Shown piece by piece: positions 32,601 to 44,712 of a stretch of 64,000 nt of DNA. The stretch spans positions 58,308,356 to 58,372,355 of the forward strand of contig NC_089827.1 of assembly GCF_035046505.1 (NCBI RefSeq), given 5' to 3'. This DNA comes from Tiliqua scincoides (taxonomy: Eukaryota > Chordata > Lepidosauria > Squamata > Scincidae). The notes under the pieces were generated by a model that was not told where the DNA came from, ran no database searches, and saw nothing but the letters and a program-made list of their open reading frames with translations. Within the stretch, counting starts at the first letter, position 1; each line of letters opens with the position of its first letter. The translations under genes were made by a program, and so were the position numbers.

Positions 32601-35212
32601 AAAGAAATGTCATTGTGGTCCAGAAGAAGTGTCAGGGTTCACATTGGTTCCTCTAAAGCAGGGGTGCCCAAACCCCGGCCCAGGGGCCACTTGCGGCCCT
32701 CAGAGGCCTTCAATCAGGCCCTCAGGGACCCCCCAGTCTCCAATGAGCCTCTGGCCCTCCAGAGACTTGCTGGAGCCCATGCTGGCCCAAAGCAACTGCT
32801 CTCAGCATGAGGACAACTGTTCAACCTCTCACCTGAGCTGTCGGACAAGGGCTCCCTCCACTACTTGCTGATTCATATCTGTGATGCAGCAGTGGTAGTG
32901 AAGGAAAGGCTGGCCTTGCTTTGTGCAAGACCTTTTATAGGCCCTGAGCTATGCCAAGACATTTATTCATTCATATAAGTGCCATCTCTAATATATTCAT
33001 TTATGTAAATTTATTCAAATATTAAATTGTAAATTAATTCTTTCTTTCCCGGCCCCTGACACAGTGTCAGAGAGATGATGTGGCCCTCCTGCCAAAATGT
33101 TTGGACACCCCTGCTCTAAAGGAAGGGGAGTAATATACTCTCAAGGTTCTCATTAACATCCAAACAAAAGGGAACATGAAACACAGGATTTATTAGGATC
33201 CAATTAACAATTTAAAACGTTAATATACATTCAATATCCAGATAACAAAAGCACTACAAAATAAAGGAGGCTCCTGAACCTGCAGGACTCCCTCTCAGGC
33301 AAAACCCTTTTATGAACTTGCCAAGAAAAGCTGCAAAGAAAAAGATTAAAAACCTAATGCAGTCAAAAATAGTTTAACTCACAGTCCCCAGCTACTACTA
33401 CTCCAAATCCCATCCAACCAAGGAGGCAACAAAGTTCCCTTCTCCACAGGGTTTTATTCTCTATACCAGGGGTGTCCAAAGTTTTTGGCAGGAGGGCCAC
33501 ATCGTCTCTCTGACACTGTGTCGGGGGCCGGGGAAAAAAATAATTAATTTACATTTAAAATTTGAATAAATTTACATAAGTTTACATAAATGAATATATT
33601 AAAGATAAACTTATAATGAATGAAGGTCTTGAAATAGCTCAAGGCCTATAAAAGGCCTTGCACAAAGCAAGGCTGGTCTTCCTTTTGCTGCCGCTATTGC
33701 ATCACAGATGTGAAACAGCAAGCAGTGGAGGGAGCCCCTCATCCCACAGCTCATGCAAGAGGTCAGCCAGTCGCCCTCAAGCCCACAAGTTGGGCTTGTG
33801 CCTGTCTAGAAGTTGCCACCTTCTTCAGCTGCTCACTATCACAGCTCACTGCTCCACTGTACTCTCCCTGCTATAGCCTACTGTTCAGCTCCATTCCATG
33901 CTTCCATCCACTCTGACAGTTCTTCTCTGCCCTTCTGAAAACTCAGAGACTGAGAGCAGCAGCAGCAGGTGTGCCACAAGGGGAGGTGCATTGAGACAGA
34001 GGTGTAGTGAGGTGGCAGACTGAGGAGGGTGGAGGCAGAGTACTGTCCTTCCAATCCATAACCTTGGCCAACTGAGGCAGCCACTTCACCACATTCATTA
34101 GTCATTAGTTGATCTCTGAAAATCAGAGACTTCCTCAGAACCAACATGAGCAGGCTACGTACAAGTTGAGTGTGCAGCTCCAGGCTTCTGAACTGAATGA
34201 ACTCTGGGTGCCCGGCTGATGGGAGTACACCTAATGTTGCTGTTTCTTTCCTGGTGTTCTGGGACGGAGCTGCTGTCACCAGCTATATTTGCCTACAATG
34301 GGTGATCATTTGGGGCAGGGGAGGTCTATCTGGCACTATGAGTATGTATGCTTATGTTAGAGAAGGTGTCTATATTTATGCAGGGCAGAGCAATTATTTA
34401 TTATTATTAATTGCTGTGTGGGCATGTATTGCTTATGTGTATATTTGGGGGCTGTCCCTCACATGTACCTAGGTATTCTCATCCTTGGGTGCTCCTGCAA
34501 AAACAAACTTTTAACTACCATAACTCCAAGTACAGCATAGTTTGTTTTCTTCAACAATGGGTAACAGATATTTTTCACAAGCATGGTCAGTGACCTTTTA
34601 CCCTTGAAAGCACACTGCTCAACTCACTATTGTAATGACTAACACAGCATGCTCTTGTTTTTCCAAGATAATTTTAGTAAGTACCAGGGTGAAAAATGCA
34701 GCCTCTGGAATGAGAAGAGGGGTGCAAGTCAGGTGCTTGAAGCTGGGATCATTAAGGCACTTCAGGGTGAAGCAGTAGCTGCCACAGATTTTTTTTAGCT
34801 ACAACAGTTCGTGATGTTCTTTAAATAGAGGCTGTAATAGACAAATTAAAAAGACAGCTTTCCCCAAAAATTGTAGGTAGGGCATAGCAGTGCTTTCAGT
34901 GAGGCAATGGGCCCACCTTGGCGACAGCCCAGAACAACCAACTCTGCAGAAGTGTTTCAAATTGGAAAGAGAGGAAGTCCCTTCGCATCCTAAAACATGA
35001 CACCTGCTACCCTTATGTTGCACTTGCTTCTTTGCTTCCCATGGACTGACCTGAGGGATATGATTTGAGGGCACCTCAGTGAGGTTCTTGCTCAAGCACA
35101 TCACTTGATACTTGATGCTATCGCAGATGCAGATCCGTGGACAGCGTTCGGCATCCAGCCTCCCCGTGAACAACAGTGCTAATATCAGGAGAAGTCTTGC
35201 AGAGACCCACAT
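26386..35212 (-). CDS. CHADL: CHADL, chondroadherin-like secreted LRR protein
   Basis: Four coding exons on the minus strand: 35212-35051, 31634-29964, 28667-28501 and 26611-26386. They total 2226 nt and predict 741 aa; human is about 760. Order: signal peptide (MWVSARLLLILALLFTGRLDA), first Cys-capped LRR block (LRRNT about residue 23, LRRCT about 305), short acidic linker, second LRRNT (CPKGCSCS, about 375), second LRR block, LRRCT with CDCQLLPLRKW, then a strongly basic tail ending KKSKA. The family protein is extracellular, binds collagen and restrains fibril formation and chondrocyte differentiation. Its position, tail to tail with L3MBTL2, matches human synteny. ATG at 35212 is chosen because it directly precedes the signal peptide and lies 12 nt inside a likely acceptor at 35225-35226. 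An in-frame ATG at 35269 would fall in the preceding intron. The frame is fully open. Confidence 0.95.
26740..27977. mobile_element. hAT element with CAGTGGCGTC ends, composite
   Basis: Perfect 8-bp duplication TGTGAAAC (26732-26739 and 27978-27985). Ends CAGTGGCGTCGCT and AGTGACGCCACTG. 1238 bp. Contains two copies of the 85-bp near-palindrome (27373-27515) and a fragment of another hAT (27597-27698). No transposase seen. Intron 3 of CHADL. Confidence 0.85.
27597..27698 (+). repeat. hAT fragment (38525 family)
   Basis: TGATGATGTCACTTCTGGCT and CATTCTAAAAAGTGGGTCCT, then GTTTGAGAACTGC, as in the right half of 38525-38884. Confidence 0.65.
28501..28667 (-). CDS. CHADL: CHADL exon: last repeats of second LRR block
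   Basis: Acceptor TTGTTGCAG, donor GTGAGC. It encodes ISSGAFTSLGPKIKSLYLEK and onward to PFYCDCQLLPLRK, entering the LRR C-cap. Confidence 0.93.
29964..31634 (-). CDS. CHADL: CHADL main exon: both LRR blocks
   Basis: 557 codons, phase 0 at both ends. The acceptor TTTACAG follows a (GT)n run. It holds the first LRR array, its C-cap (CTCSMRPFKEW), the linker, the second N-cap and most of the second array. The donor after GLEQ is a weak GTTTGT, yet the next exon resumes exactly where the human protein does. Confidence 0.95.
31746..31975 (-). repeat. hAT fragment (38525 family), inverted
   Basis: Starts CAGTGGTTCTCACATATTTA and runs through the shared GAAGTGATGTCATGACTGGA and the AGTAAGTCCCATTTACTATC block. 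The far end is lost. Intron 1 of CHADL. Confidence 0.65.
32659..33113. mobile_element. Non-autonomous hAT element
   Basis: 455 bp, CAGGGGTGCCCAAACCCCGG to inverse, perfect 8-bp duplication CTCTAAAG (32651-32658 and 33114-33121). An inverted partial relative begins 350 bp away at 33467. Confidence 0.9.
33467..33785. mobile_element. hAT fragment, inverted relative of 32659-33113
   Basis: CAGGGGTGTCCAAAGTTTTT then GGCCACATCGTCTCTCTGAC and AAAGGCCTTGCACAAAGCAA match the neighbour in reverse. Similarity fades after about 33785. Confidence 0.7.
33786..35050. other. CHADL: CHADL intron 1, proximal part
   Basis: No exon or clear repeat was read. There is a short TATTTATTATTATTAATTG patch near 34395. 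Confidence 0.4.
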
Positions 35213-35224
35213 CTTGTGAAGCAG
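35051..35224 (-). CDS. CHADL: CHADL exon: signal peptide and first LRR N-cap
   Basis: Coding part 35212-35051. Upstream on the minus strand, CCCCCACTCAG directly precedes 35224, so a non-coding first exon further up is likely. It encodes the signal peptide and RCPRICICDSIKYQVMC, an LRRNT cysteine cap, ending IPQ at donor GTCAGT. Confidence 0.85.
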
Positions 35225-35526
35225 CTGAGTGGGGGAAATGAAAGGTAAAGCAAGCAGATCATGAGACATCGTTCATATTGCTACTGTTCCTTGTGGGGGG
35301 GCAAGCAGGGAAGGAACACAGCAGGTTTTCATCACCGTAGCTTTTTAAATGTTCTCAACAATACTGAGCAGCAATTTAGGATTCAATGTGAAAAGGGAAA
35401 GTGTAGGAGGCAGAGATTAGGTAACAAGCATGGCTCTGAGCGGCAACTGTCCAGGCCACCAGAGGCCACCTGCTTTAGCCATTTTATTGAGACTCCTCAC
35501 ACAGTCACAGCCTCAGCTACTAAAAT

Positions 35527-37026
35527 CAGGGCTTTTTTTCTAATGGAACGTGGGGGGACGGAGTTCCGGCACATTTTTGCAGGGCTCCCCCCTTCGGAGG
35601 TATTCCAGGAGGGGGGGAGCAAAACAGAGGTATTCGCTGGGTGGGTGCTGGGGGGTGCAGGGTGGGCGGGTGCCTGGCCCCTGCCTGACCGCACAACGAC
35701 CCCCTCCTGCCCCATCTCCAAGCTCTCACCTGAGCCCAGCCTGCCTCCCCTCCCCCTGCGCTCTGCTTCCCCGTGCAGCTTCCAAGCCGGTGGAGGTCGC
35801 AGGGGACACACGCGACGCCGAGGAGGAGGATGGACAGCCAGTCAGCCAGGGAGACGGGCTGCGGCACCCATGGAACGCCCAGGTACTGGCTTGGCGGAGG
35901 AGGAGCGGAAGGAAGCTGGCTGGTGCAGCCCCCATGCCAATCTGCAGCACAAGCCTAGGCATGTCTACTCAGAAGTAAGTCTCATTGTGCTCAATGGGAC
36001 TTGCTCCTGGGAAAGGGTCCTAGCCTTGCAGCCTGAGTAGACAGGCCGAGGAAGGGCTCTGAGGCTGCAGTCCTCTCCACACATTCCTGGGAGGAAGACT
36101 CACTGCCTCTACTGGGACTGACTTCTGAGGAGACAGGCAGAGGAGGGGCTCTGAGGCTGCCATCCTATCCACAGTAAGCCCCATTCACTAAAGTGGACTT
36201 CTGAGTAGACATGAATAGGATTGGGCTCTTAGGCTGCAATCCTAGGCACCTTCCTGGGAGTAAGCTCCATTGACTAGAACGAGACTTACTTCAGAGTAGA
36301 CATACCAAGGATTGGGCTCTTAATCCTGGCAGAGATATATATCTGCACCCGTTTTCACATGCTAAGGGCAGGTGAAAAGGGATTCTGCGTGTGTACAACA
36401 TGCTGTCCAGCCTTGCCAGAGATCTTCCTCATCCTTCCCTCACAAGCATGCCCTCTGCCAGCCAGCGTTTGCAGCTCCTCTCCAGTAATGCACAGCAGCT
36501 GCTCAGGGCAGCAGAGAACATACAATTGCATGCCAAGTGCCTTCCCAAAGACACAGAATATTCTGATACCTGAATTAAACCATATTCAATCGCTTGTTTG
36601 CAAATGTAGCTGTTTCTATGTGCACCTAAGGACCCCTCTCATGTAAGAATTCCTTTTTTGTTCTTACTCCCACAGTTGCTTAGAGTAATTTTACTACATG
36701 GAACTCATGTAAGCCATTTTTTGGAATCCATTCACTGCTTCCTCTCCTCGAAGTAGTGCCACACTACATACTACCCGCTACAAGTGCACCTGTACAGTAT
36801 TTTTCCCCATGTGTAGAAAAAGTAGCTAGGGGGCAGGGGATGTGGAGATTGACAGCCCAATGCTATGCATGTCTACTCAGAAGTAAGTTCATCTTTAGGG
36901 GGGAAGCACATAAAAAATATTTTATTTCTCCAATAAAAAATGGTTTATAAATAAATAAATAAATAAATAAATAAAAGATTAACAAGTTGTGAGTTCCTGC
37001 ACCTTTTTTTATACAAAAAAGCACTG
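35527..37026. mobile_element. Non-autonomous hAT element, copy 2 (longer)
   Basis: 1500 bp with the same ends as 14936-15936 and a perfect duplication ACTAAAAT (35519-35526 and 37027-37034). It has an extra CpG-rich block of about 500 bp (35600-36150) missing from copy 1. It lies about 315 bp upstream of the CHADL ATG. Confidence 0.9.
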
Positions 37027-37479
37027 ACTAAAATTAATTGAGAATGATTTATACCTCCAGTTCCCATTGTTTTTGATCTTACAGCAAGAAGAACACAAAT
37101 GAAAGCAACAAGGAGAATTAAAGGCCAACAGATTGCAAAATGGTATAGCTCCCAGAAAATCAACTGGGACTTTGAAGGCCACTATGAAGGGTTCTCCCAC
37201 CCCCTCTGTCCCCAGTACATTATTGTTAAGCACACACCTCTTTAATGTCTTAATTTTGAAACATTTTAAGCCAATTTTTCATGCTACAGGGAATCCCACC
37301 ATGGCTTATAAAGAAGATGATCTTATTTCACTGAAAAAAGGAAATCCATTTTGAAGACCATCTCAGCAACCCAACCACCCCCTCAACCCTCATCTTCCAC
37401 AAAAAACAGAGCAAAGGCAAACAAATCAGAACAGAACAGAACAGAGCAAATCAATTTCCTAAGGAGTGTAACATTGTAG

Positions 37480-37862
37480 CCAACCAAACCTCAGTGGGGA
37501 GGTCATTCCACAGGATCAGTGCCCCCACCAAAAAGTCCCTGCTCTTGTTACGCCTCTGAGGACAAGGCCTGAGTTGACAATCAGACAATATGGCAGCACA
37601 TGATCCTTAAGGTATTTAGGTCTCAAATGGTAACTTTAGGGCTTTAAATATCATAACAGCACTGCACTTTGAAGAACCTGGAAATAAATTGGCAACAAAT
37701 GCAATTCACAAATAATTGGGGTGATGTGATCCCAGTGAGCAGTCCTGGGTAACAACCTGGCTGCTGCACTTTGTACCAACTGAAGTTTCCAAATGCTTTT
37801 CATGGGCACTGCCTTGTAGAGTGTGTTACAGTAATTCAACCAAGAGGTGACCACATAGGTCA
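37480..37862 (-). repeat. L2-like LINE fragment
   Basis: The minus strand reads VTSWLNYCNTLYKAVPMKSI, then WKLQLVQSAAARLL and DHITPIICELHLLPI, the conserved C-terminal RT stretch of L2 elements. Confidence 0.7.
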
Positions 37863-38524
37863 GGCCAATGGTAAACTCAGAGCATTTTAAAATAACAAGA
37901 ATAACTAAAATTCACTGTATAAAATCCACAAAATGCTATAGATGGCATTACATTACAATAAGCATTGTAAGCAAAAAAATTATGTCAAAGGGTGGCTGTG
38001 GACTGTACTCTATCTGCCTGGAACAGAAGACACTGAATGAGGTCAGCCTCCTTCAGAAAGCCCCCCTCCCCCAGGACTATCAAAGTCTCTTACCAATGCT
38101 CTCCACTGCAAAGCACCTCACAGCTGAGGAAAAACAGCATAAGATCAATTTTATGTTATTTATTCAAGTGATTTATGTCCTGTCTTTCCTTCTGAATAAC
38201 TGGAGCACTCAGGGCAGCATACCACACAGCAAAAATATAGTAAAATATGTTAGAAAACAGACTATAAAGTACAATAATTTTTTTAAAGTGTTATAAGAAA
38301 CAAAAACAATTACAGGATATTTATCAAATAATTATCAAACATTGCTGCAGCAGCAAAAAGATCAGTACATTCCCTAAAACAACAAGCACAAAAACCAAAC
38401 AGTAACTAAGAAGGGCAAGCCTAGGAGAAAATAAAAGTTTTGCACCTCTGTGATGTAGGGCTCAACCACTTATCTCAGAAAAGGTACACTGGAATGATTG
38501 CATTGAATGATTTATCAGATAAAT

Positions 38525-38884
38525 CAGTGTTTCTCAAATTTTGGGTCTGGACCCACTAGGTGGGTCATGAGGCAATTTCAGGTTCTTCCACATCCATTTC
38601 AATATTTTATTTTGACTATATTAAACTTGATGCTACCATGGTATGTGACTGCATTGGGGGAAATGTTACAGACCTGTACTTTTATCAAGCTACTATGTAT
38701 ATTCTTTTAACCATAGTAAATGGGATTTATTCCTGGGTAAGTGTGGGTAGGATTACAGCCTAGGATTGTTAAAAATTTTCCTACTTAATGATGTCACTTC
38801 CAGTCACGACATCACTTCCAGTGGGTCCTGACAGATTTGCATTCTAAAAAGTGGGTCCCAGGGCTAAATGTATGAGAACCACTG
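38525..38884 (+). mobile_element. Non-autonomous hAT element (Charlie-like ends)
   Basis: 360 bp, CAGTGTTTCTCAAATTTTGG to GTATGAGAACCACTG. It incorporates part of the 85-bp near-palindrome. Relatives at 27597 and 31746. No clear duplication. Confidence 0.72.
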
Positions 38885-39002
38885 ATTTAATCTTATAATA
38901 AAAACAAACCAGGAACACTTCAGAATACATAAAGTTTTGATCCATACTCCAAGGGCTGTGTGATTTGAACTGGACACAGAACAATACTGGAGAGATCTAT
39001 GC

Positions 39003-39295
39003 CAGCGTTTCTCAACATCTGTCCCCAATATACCACTTTGCATGGTCCACCTACTGGAAGTACCATTGGATGTCATCACCGGTTACTTCCAGTTTTGGAG
39101 GCACAACACAATGCACCACCAAAAAGCTCAGAATGGATGGGAGGGCTTTTTGAGCACACAAAAAACCGCAACCTTGAGCTCTGCCTACCAAGCCAAGCCT
39201 CTTACCAGCTTGTTGCATTGTGTTGCTGATCTCACTTCCAGGTGCAAGTACCACCAGGGGCCACCTCAAGCACCACCAGACATATGGGTATCACT
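39003..39295. repeat. Worn hAT-like element
   Basis: Left end CAGCGTTTCTCAACATCTGT; the right end resembles its inverse (GGTATCACTGGTTGA). The interior has a CATCACCGGTTACTTCC motif. Confidence 0.45.
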
Positions 39296-40491
39296 GGTTG
39301 ATCTATGCACTGATCTATGCAATTATGTTATGACTTTATTTCATGATTATTTTAGGAGACAGAGTCATAAACCAAAGGGCCAGTGTGGAAAGAAGCAGTT
39401 TGTTAGTATTCTGATTTAACTGTAAGCTATTGTGTCATGTACAAAATGTAGCTCAGACAAGCACTGCAACATTTACCACCTCAAACAACAGGAATCAATG
39501 AAGAAGCAGATGTTTTGAAAAGATTAATGCCACAGGTATTTGCCACAGGTAATTTAGCAGGACAATAATACGTCAAATAACTCAGAAATAATTCTCAGCT
39601 GAGCTCAGTGGGGCTTACTCCCAGGTAAGTAGCATCGGACTGCAGGCTTAGTAGTCCTGCAGAGGATTGCTATGCATGTCATCTTAATTGCATCCTTGCT
39701 ACAAAAGTGCTGATGGAGCCCATGATATATAAATTATAAATATACAATTTTTATTATTTAAACAGACACCCCAAGAGTGTGGTGGCCATCTTTATGGAGG
39801 CACAAGTCTCTCTTCGATTCTATCCTTGCAGCCAGGTATATATTGAAATGTATTATTATTTTTTTTAATATTTCTACTTTCTTCCCCCATGTACCTCAAG
39901 GCAACATTCATGTAGCTCAAGGAGTCTAGATCTCCTTAGTTTTAACAGCATGAAGTGCTCACAGACCATGCCCTGAGCTATTAGGATAAAACGCCTTCCC
40001 TAAACTTGTATTTTCCATCACGAAGGGAAGACACCTGTAAGAGCCAATCAGTGATGCTTAATTTTCTCCTAACCTGCCCATTCTTTGCTCCAGCCATTTC
40101 CCCCGGTTTTTCCCTTAGTCAGGACCTAACACTTATGAGGTTAGCAGAAGAGAAGGGCCTTTTGGAAGGAGGGAGAAGGAAAATAAGTGGGGGAGGGCAG
40201 CATTCAGCAACCTTTTGGCCTGCTGAGTATCCCCTACTGCTCTACAACCACCCCCACCACATGTTACCTCAGCAAACACAGGCTTAGGAACGCATGCTTG
40301 CCAGGGTAACATGTAGCTCCAGAACAGCACAAAAGAGACCCAAGAAGGTCTTGTGAAACAATGTAGGTGGTTTATGACTAAGTGATAATAATGCCTGCAA
40401 GATCCAATCTTCTTTGTTCATGTGAGTCATCATGAATGCACCCTGGGTGAGACAGCAGTGAATAAGTCAGGCAATTAAGTATTTGTGTTAC

Positions 40492-40494
<3 letters not shown>

Positions 40495-40532
<38 letters not shown>
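40495..40532. repeat. (AC)n microsatellite
   Basis: Nineteen uninterrupted AC units. Confidence 0.95.
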
Positions 40533-40536
<4 letters not shown>

Positions 40537-41081
40537 CAGCCCACTGTACCTATTTAGCAGCCGTTAAACAAAGGGACTTGCGCACATGTTGAAGGCACAA
40601 AAACAACTTTGCTTGGGGAAAAAACAATCATGGATGAGCTTGTTATTGCAATTATGAGGTATAAAAAGGAGGCTTAACCACAAACGTCAAATACACGGTT
40701 TCTGTTGTCGCAATATATACTGGAATGTATCCAACAGCAAACCTTTGAATGTTACCCTAAATCTCCCCACCGAAACCTCCCTCCCTCCCCACACGCACAA
40801 AAGTCACAGCATGAGTGTGCCCATGGAAGTTAGTCTTCCTTTTAATGAATGAAGCCTGGACTGAAATCATCAGATTGTAAAGAATGCAACTTTAAGCTGT
40901 TATGCTGCTTTTAGAGTTGCTCTTCCTGCTTATAACTTACTTTTCTGCACTTTTTTGGTGTATTTTAAAATAACTTTTATTTTGTTAAGAAAGATTTCAG
41001 GGCTCTGGTTCTTGGAAGGGACTCTGGCATACCTCAGACTGGCTCTCAGTGACCAAAGCAAGAACAGCAGCAGAGCCTTGT

Positions 41082-41082
<1 letters not shown>

Positions 41083-41121
<39 letters not shown>
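41083..41121. repeat. (GA)n microsatellite
   Basis: About nineteen uninterrupted AG units. Confidence 0.95.
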
Positions 41122-41124
<3 letters not shown>

Positions 41125-41830
41125 TGGGGGACAGAATTTACAGAAAATAAAAATGGAGGAAAACATCGCTGAAGACATCAGGAACAGGAGAAAAGAGAGT
41201 AGCATCTGTAGAGCAATATAAAGTATATACAGCATCCCCTCCATCTACCCTCTTCCCCCTCAATTGGTGTTCAAGGCATTGTACATAAGAACATCAAACG
41301 TAATTGGTACATAAGACATTAAAATAATGAAGCATCTTTTTTTAGTGTGCCATAACTTTAAGTTAAGAGGTTCATTTTCTTGCTTTCCCTTCACTTGTCC
41401 TTTTTCCCACTGGGCTCCCCCCCCCCCGTGAGTCCTGTTCTACTCATCTCCCCCCATTCTGCAGTTCCCACATGTATGGCCTGTCAACCATCTTTTCTGT
41501 GCGCCTTCCATTTTCTCTAAGCTTTCTGTTTCCTCACTGAATATTCCTGTGAGAAGTTGGGTCCCAAAAACAATGACCTCAACTGCAGTTGGCCATTCCA
41601 AGGCACATGACATAGCACTTTCTCCAGAAATTTAAGGTTTGTAGTTATCTTTTGCTTTTCCCAGCCTCAGCAAATACTTGGTTGCACCTGTTTGATAAGA
41701 TGTTCCCAAGTGATGAGAACCTGGAAAGTAATTATGCATGGTTTCTATTTTCAGGAACATATATAACTTTGCTGTCAACTAGCCTGTTCTAGTTAATTTT
41801 GATGATTCTCCAAAGAAATAAACAATTACC

Positions 41831-42378
41831 CAGCAGTTCTTAAACTCTGGGTCCGGGACCCACCTGTGGGTTGCATCACAAACTGACAGGGCAGATTAGG
41901 CTATATGCATCAAGGGTTAAACAAGCTGCTACTTTGGGGGGGGGGGGAAGCTCTCCTGTCCAATCACCATTATAGCCATACCCAATGGCATATATAAATC
42001 AGGCAGCAGCCTCTAGGGCAAGGGTGTCAACATAAGGTGTCAAACATAAGGGGCCAAATGTGGCTTGCAGCGGTTTTTCATCCAGCCCTCAGGCTTTCAG
42101 CTGCTGAGCAGTGCTGAGGTGTTACTGCTGAAAAGGCAGCCCACGTGAAAATTGGGCTCTCCCATATCTTGAAATATGATAAAGATTTGTGTATTTTCTC
42201 TTCTGTCATTTGCAGCTAATGAGTTCCTAAGGGAGAAATAGTGTTTATTTTTGGCTATGATCTGTTTAATTACATCATTTTCAGTCCTCAGCAGGCATCA
42301 TGAATGCTATTCAGCCCTCTGTATAAAATGAGTTTGACAGCCCTGCTCTAGAGCCTCTAAAATGTTTGGGAACCACTG
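41831..42378. mobile_element. Non-autonomous hAT element hosting another hAT
   Basis: Left end CAGCAGTTCTTAAACTCTGG, right end ATGTTTGGGAACCACTG, flanks AATTACC and AATTAGCC. It is interrupted at 42019-42345 by a different hAT with its own duplication. A sibling fragment is at 4780. Confidence 0.75.
42019..42345. mobile_element. hAT element nested in 41831-42378
   Basis: Same family as 10444-10782 (CCTCAGGCTTTCAGCTGCTG, TGAAAATTGGGCTCTCCCAT). 8-bp duplication CTCTAGGG/CTCTAGAG at 42011-42018 and 42346-42353. Confidence 0.8.
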
Positions 42379-42391
42379 AATTAGCCTATAT

Positions 42392-42579
42392 CAGTGGTTC
42401 CCAAAGTTTTTAAACTGGTGACTCCCATAATCTACTGGGCCATTAGTCATGGCTCCCCATTAGGATTACTATCTTATACATTGTATAGGGCAGTGGGATT
42501 TTCGCAAGGATGCTACAGCTCCCCTGGCTGGTTTCTGCAGTTTTCTGGGGAGCCAAGGCTCACAGCTTGGGAACCACTG
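42392..42579. mobile_element. Short hAT MITE
   Basis: 188 bp, CAGTGGTTCCCAAAGTTTTT to TTGGGAACCACTG, duplication GCCTATAT/GCCTATAC (42384-42391 and 42580-42587). Confidence 0.85.
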
Positions 42580-44627
42580 GCCTATACAATCACGTAATTA
42601 ACCGAGCTCGTTGTCCAGATCTGGCTGTGTACATGCTGGTCTGCTAGCCTGCCTGATAATACCTTGTAAGTTTTGCTCTGTACGCTTCACTTTTAGCTTT
42701 AAAGACAAACAATTTTTTTTAAAGGACTGAACATATTTTCTTCTTTGGAATCCAAAAATAACCTTGATCCCATAGCTGGGGCCCGAGGCACCATGTGTTT
42801 TACCTCACCCTGGAGCTTCTCTGTCTCTGTATAATGTAATAACATTTATTCATACAGAACTTAACAACTTCCTCACAATACCACAATGGTCACACTGAGA
42901 ATAATGAATAATGGTTGCCTTGGGGATTGTTTATTAAAATTAAAAATAGGGTATCACACCTAAAATAAAGCAATCATACTTTGGTTTTTTAAGACAACTT
43001 GCTCAATGTAAAAATATTTCACACTATGCCAATAAAAATACTCTCCTTGCATATAAAACACATTATTGCTATTAAAATGTATCCTGATGAGTATTATGAT
43101 ATGAATGACACCCATTTTTGAGACAAGAGTCTGTACGAAAGTGATAATGTGTAACAGGGAGGGAGTGGTGTTATAAAGGTGTGTGTGTGTGTGGTTTCAG
43201 TGTACATCCTATATGGAAAGCGACAAAGATTCTTATAGCACCTTAAAATTAACAAATGTATTTCAGTATTGTATAAGCTTTCCGCTAAGCCTGGAGGTTA
43301 TGACTGTTCTGTAGAAGGGGCCATTTAGGGTGGGACCTTTAAACCCCATAATGTTAAATCCCGGCAGCAGAAAATGGCTGAGGGAGAATTGAGGTCCTGG
43401 GCTTGGAGTGGCGGCTACAACCCAAGAGACTCTTCCCTGTCTGAGAGATGGACACCCATGGAAAGACCTGGAGGGATGCTGAGGTCTTGCCTCCTAATCC
43501 AGCACTTGTTGCTTCCCCATCCCTTGGGCAGGTCAGGGTAGTCCATTATTGCAAACCATGTATGGGGCTTTCCAGCAGTATGGCAGGAACATACTGCCAT
43601 AGCACCTCCTCAGGCAGTATGCAGGAGCAGGAGATGCACTGACAAAAGAGTGGAACTACCTTATTGCAGTCTTTGGCCCTTCACTGGCTCTCCCCACATG
43701 CCTCTGACACATGGCCTCCTCTAAAGGGCTTTGGGAAGCAGGTGAGGTTGCTTTTGTTTTCTCAAACAAAGTACAAATATTGCAAGCTCCAGTTTTGGCC
43801 TGTTCCAGTTCCAGGCAACCCACCTGGCTCCCTCCTGGCTCCCACCTGACTCTCCTGCTACTGGAATTCACTATTCACAAAGGATTCGGTTGCTTTCTAA
43901 GCACAGTGGTAGGAGCATCACCCTCCACCCCCCATCCCAAGCCTTAAGGGTGTAATTTGAGCTGGAATTTATTATTCTCAAGCCTGAGAAGCTGGCAAAA
44001 AGTCTCAGCACCAGCATCTCCAGAGTTGCATGTTTGCTGCGCCTGGTTTGTCTGTCTGTCTGCAGCGCAGCTGCCTGGACACCAAGAGATCCTTGAGCTT
44101 TCCAAATCTGCATCAAAGCCGACAGCGGCCAAGAATAAAGCCACCAGCAAGATGCTGATTAAGTCCTCCAGGTTGGCCAGAGGCTTGGAAACTGATTTCG
44201 CAATTTAAGGCCTACAGCTCCCTAATTTCTGCTTCTGTAATGTGGACCCACTCCCTGCTCTGAGTGAGGCATTCAGACTGCCCCTAAGCAACACAAAAGC
44301 TTTATAGGAATCCTCTGCTGAACCAGTCTGTAGGACTTACCCTTTCCCAAGGTATCCAACAACTTGCCTGCTTCGTTTCTCCCGGTAGGATAAGGTTAAA
44401 GAAAGTGAAGTAAAACTGAAAACAGCAAAGAAAAAAACTGGCCTGAAAAGCTTTCACCTAAGAACTAGAAGAAGCTTGTGAGTTTTCCTGGTATGCGAAG
44501 AGAGCTGAATGAACTGTTGTTTTGACTTCCCAGCAGCGTTCACTCTCACATACACACTGAGAGACCCAGACAGACAGGAAGGAGCAGGGAAAATAGCTGC
44601 AAAAGGGAAGCACTGAAAGTAACTTTA

Positions 44628-44712
44628 GGCTGCAATCCTATACATACTTTCTTGGAAGTAAGTCTCAGTGAGTACAGTGGGACTTGCTTCTGAGTAGGCA
44701 TGTATAGGCTTG
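44628..44712 (+). repeat. 85-bp near-palindromic squamate repeat
   Basis: GGCTGCAATCCTATACATAC, AGTAAGTCTCAGTGAG, then GGGACTTGCTTCTGAGTAGG and CATGTATAGG. The two halves pair with each other. Confidence 0.7.

Larger units (their letters stand above)
39296..41830. other. Intergenic, mostly unrecognised
   Basis: Two microsatellites (40495 and 41083) and fragments of the 85-bp repeat near 39600. No gene signal. Confidence 0.4.

Noticed and set aside
35261-36040. 259-codon open frame upstream of CHADL
   Set aside because: It runs from unique sequence into a hAT element; CpG-rich DNA gives long chance frames here, and the protein shows no domain.
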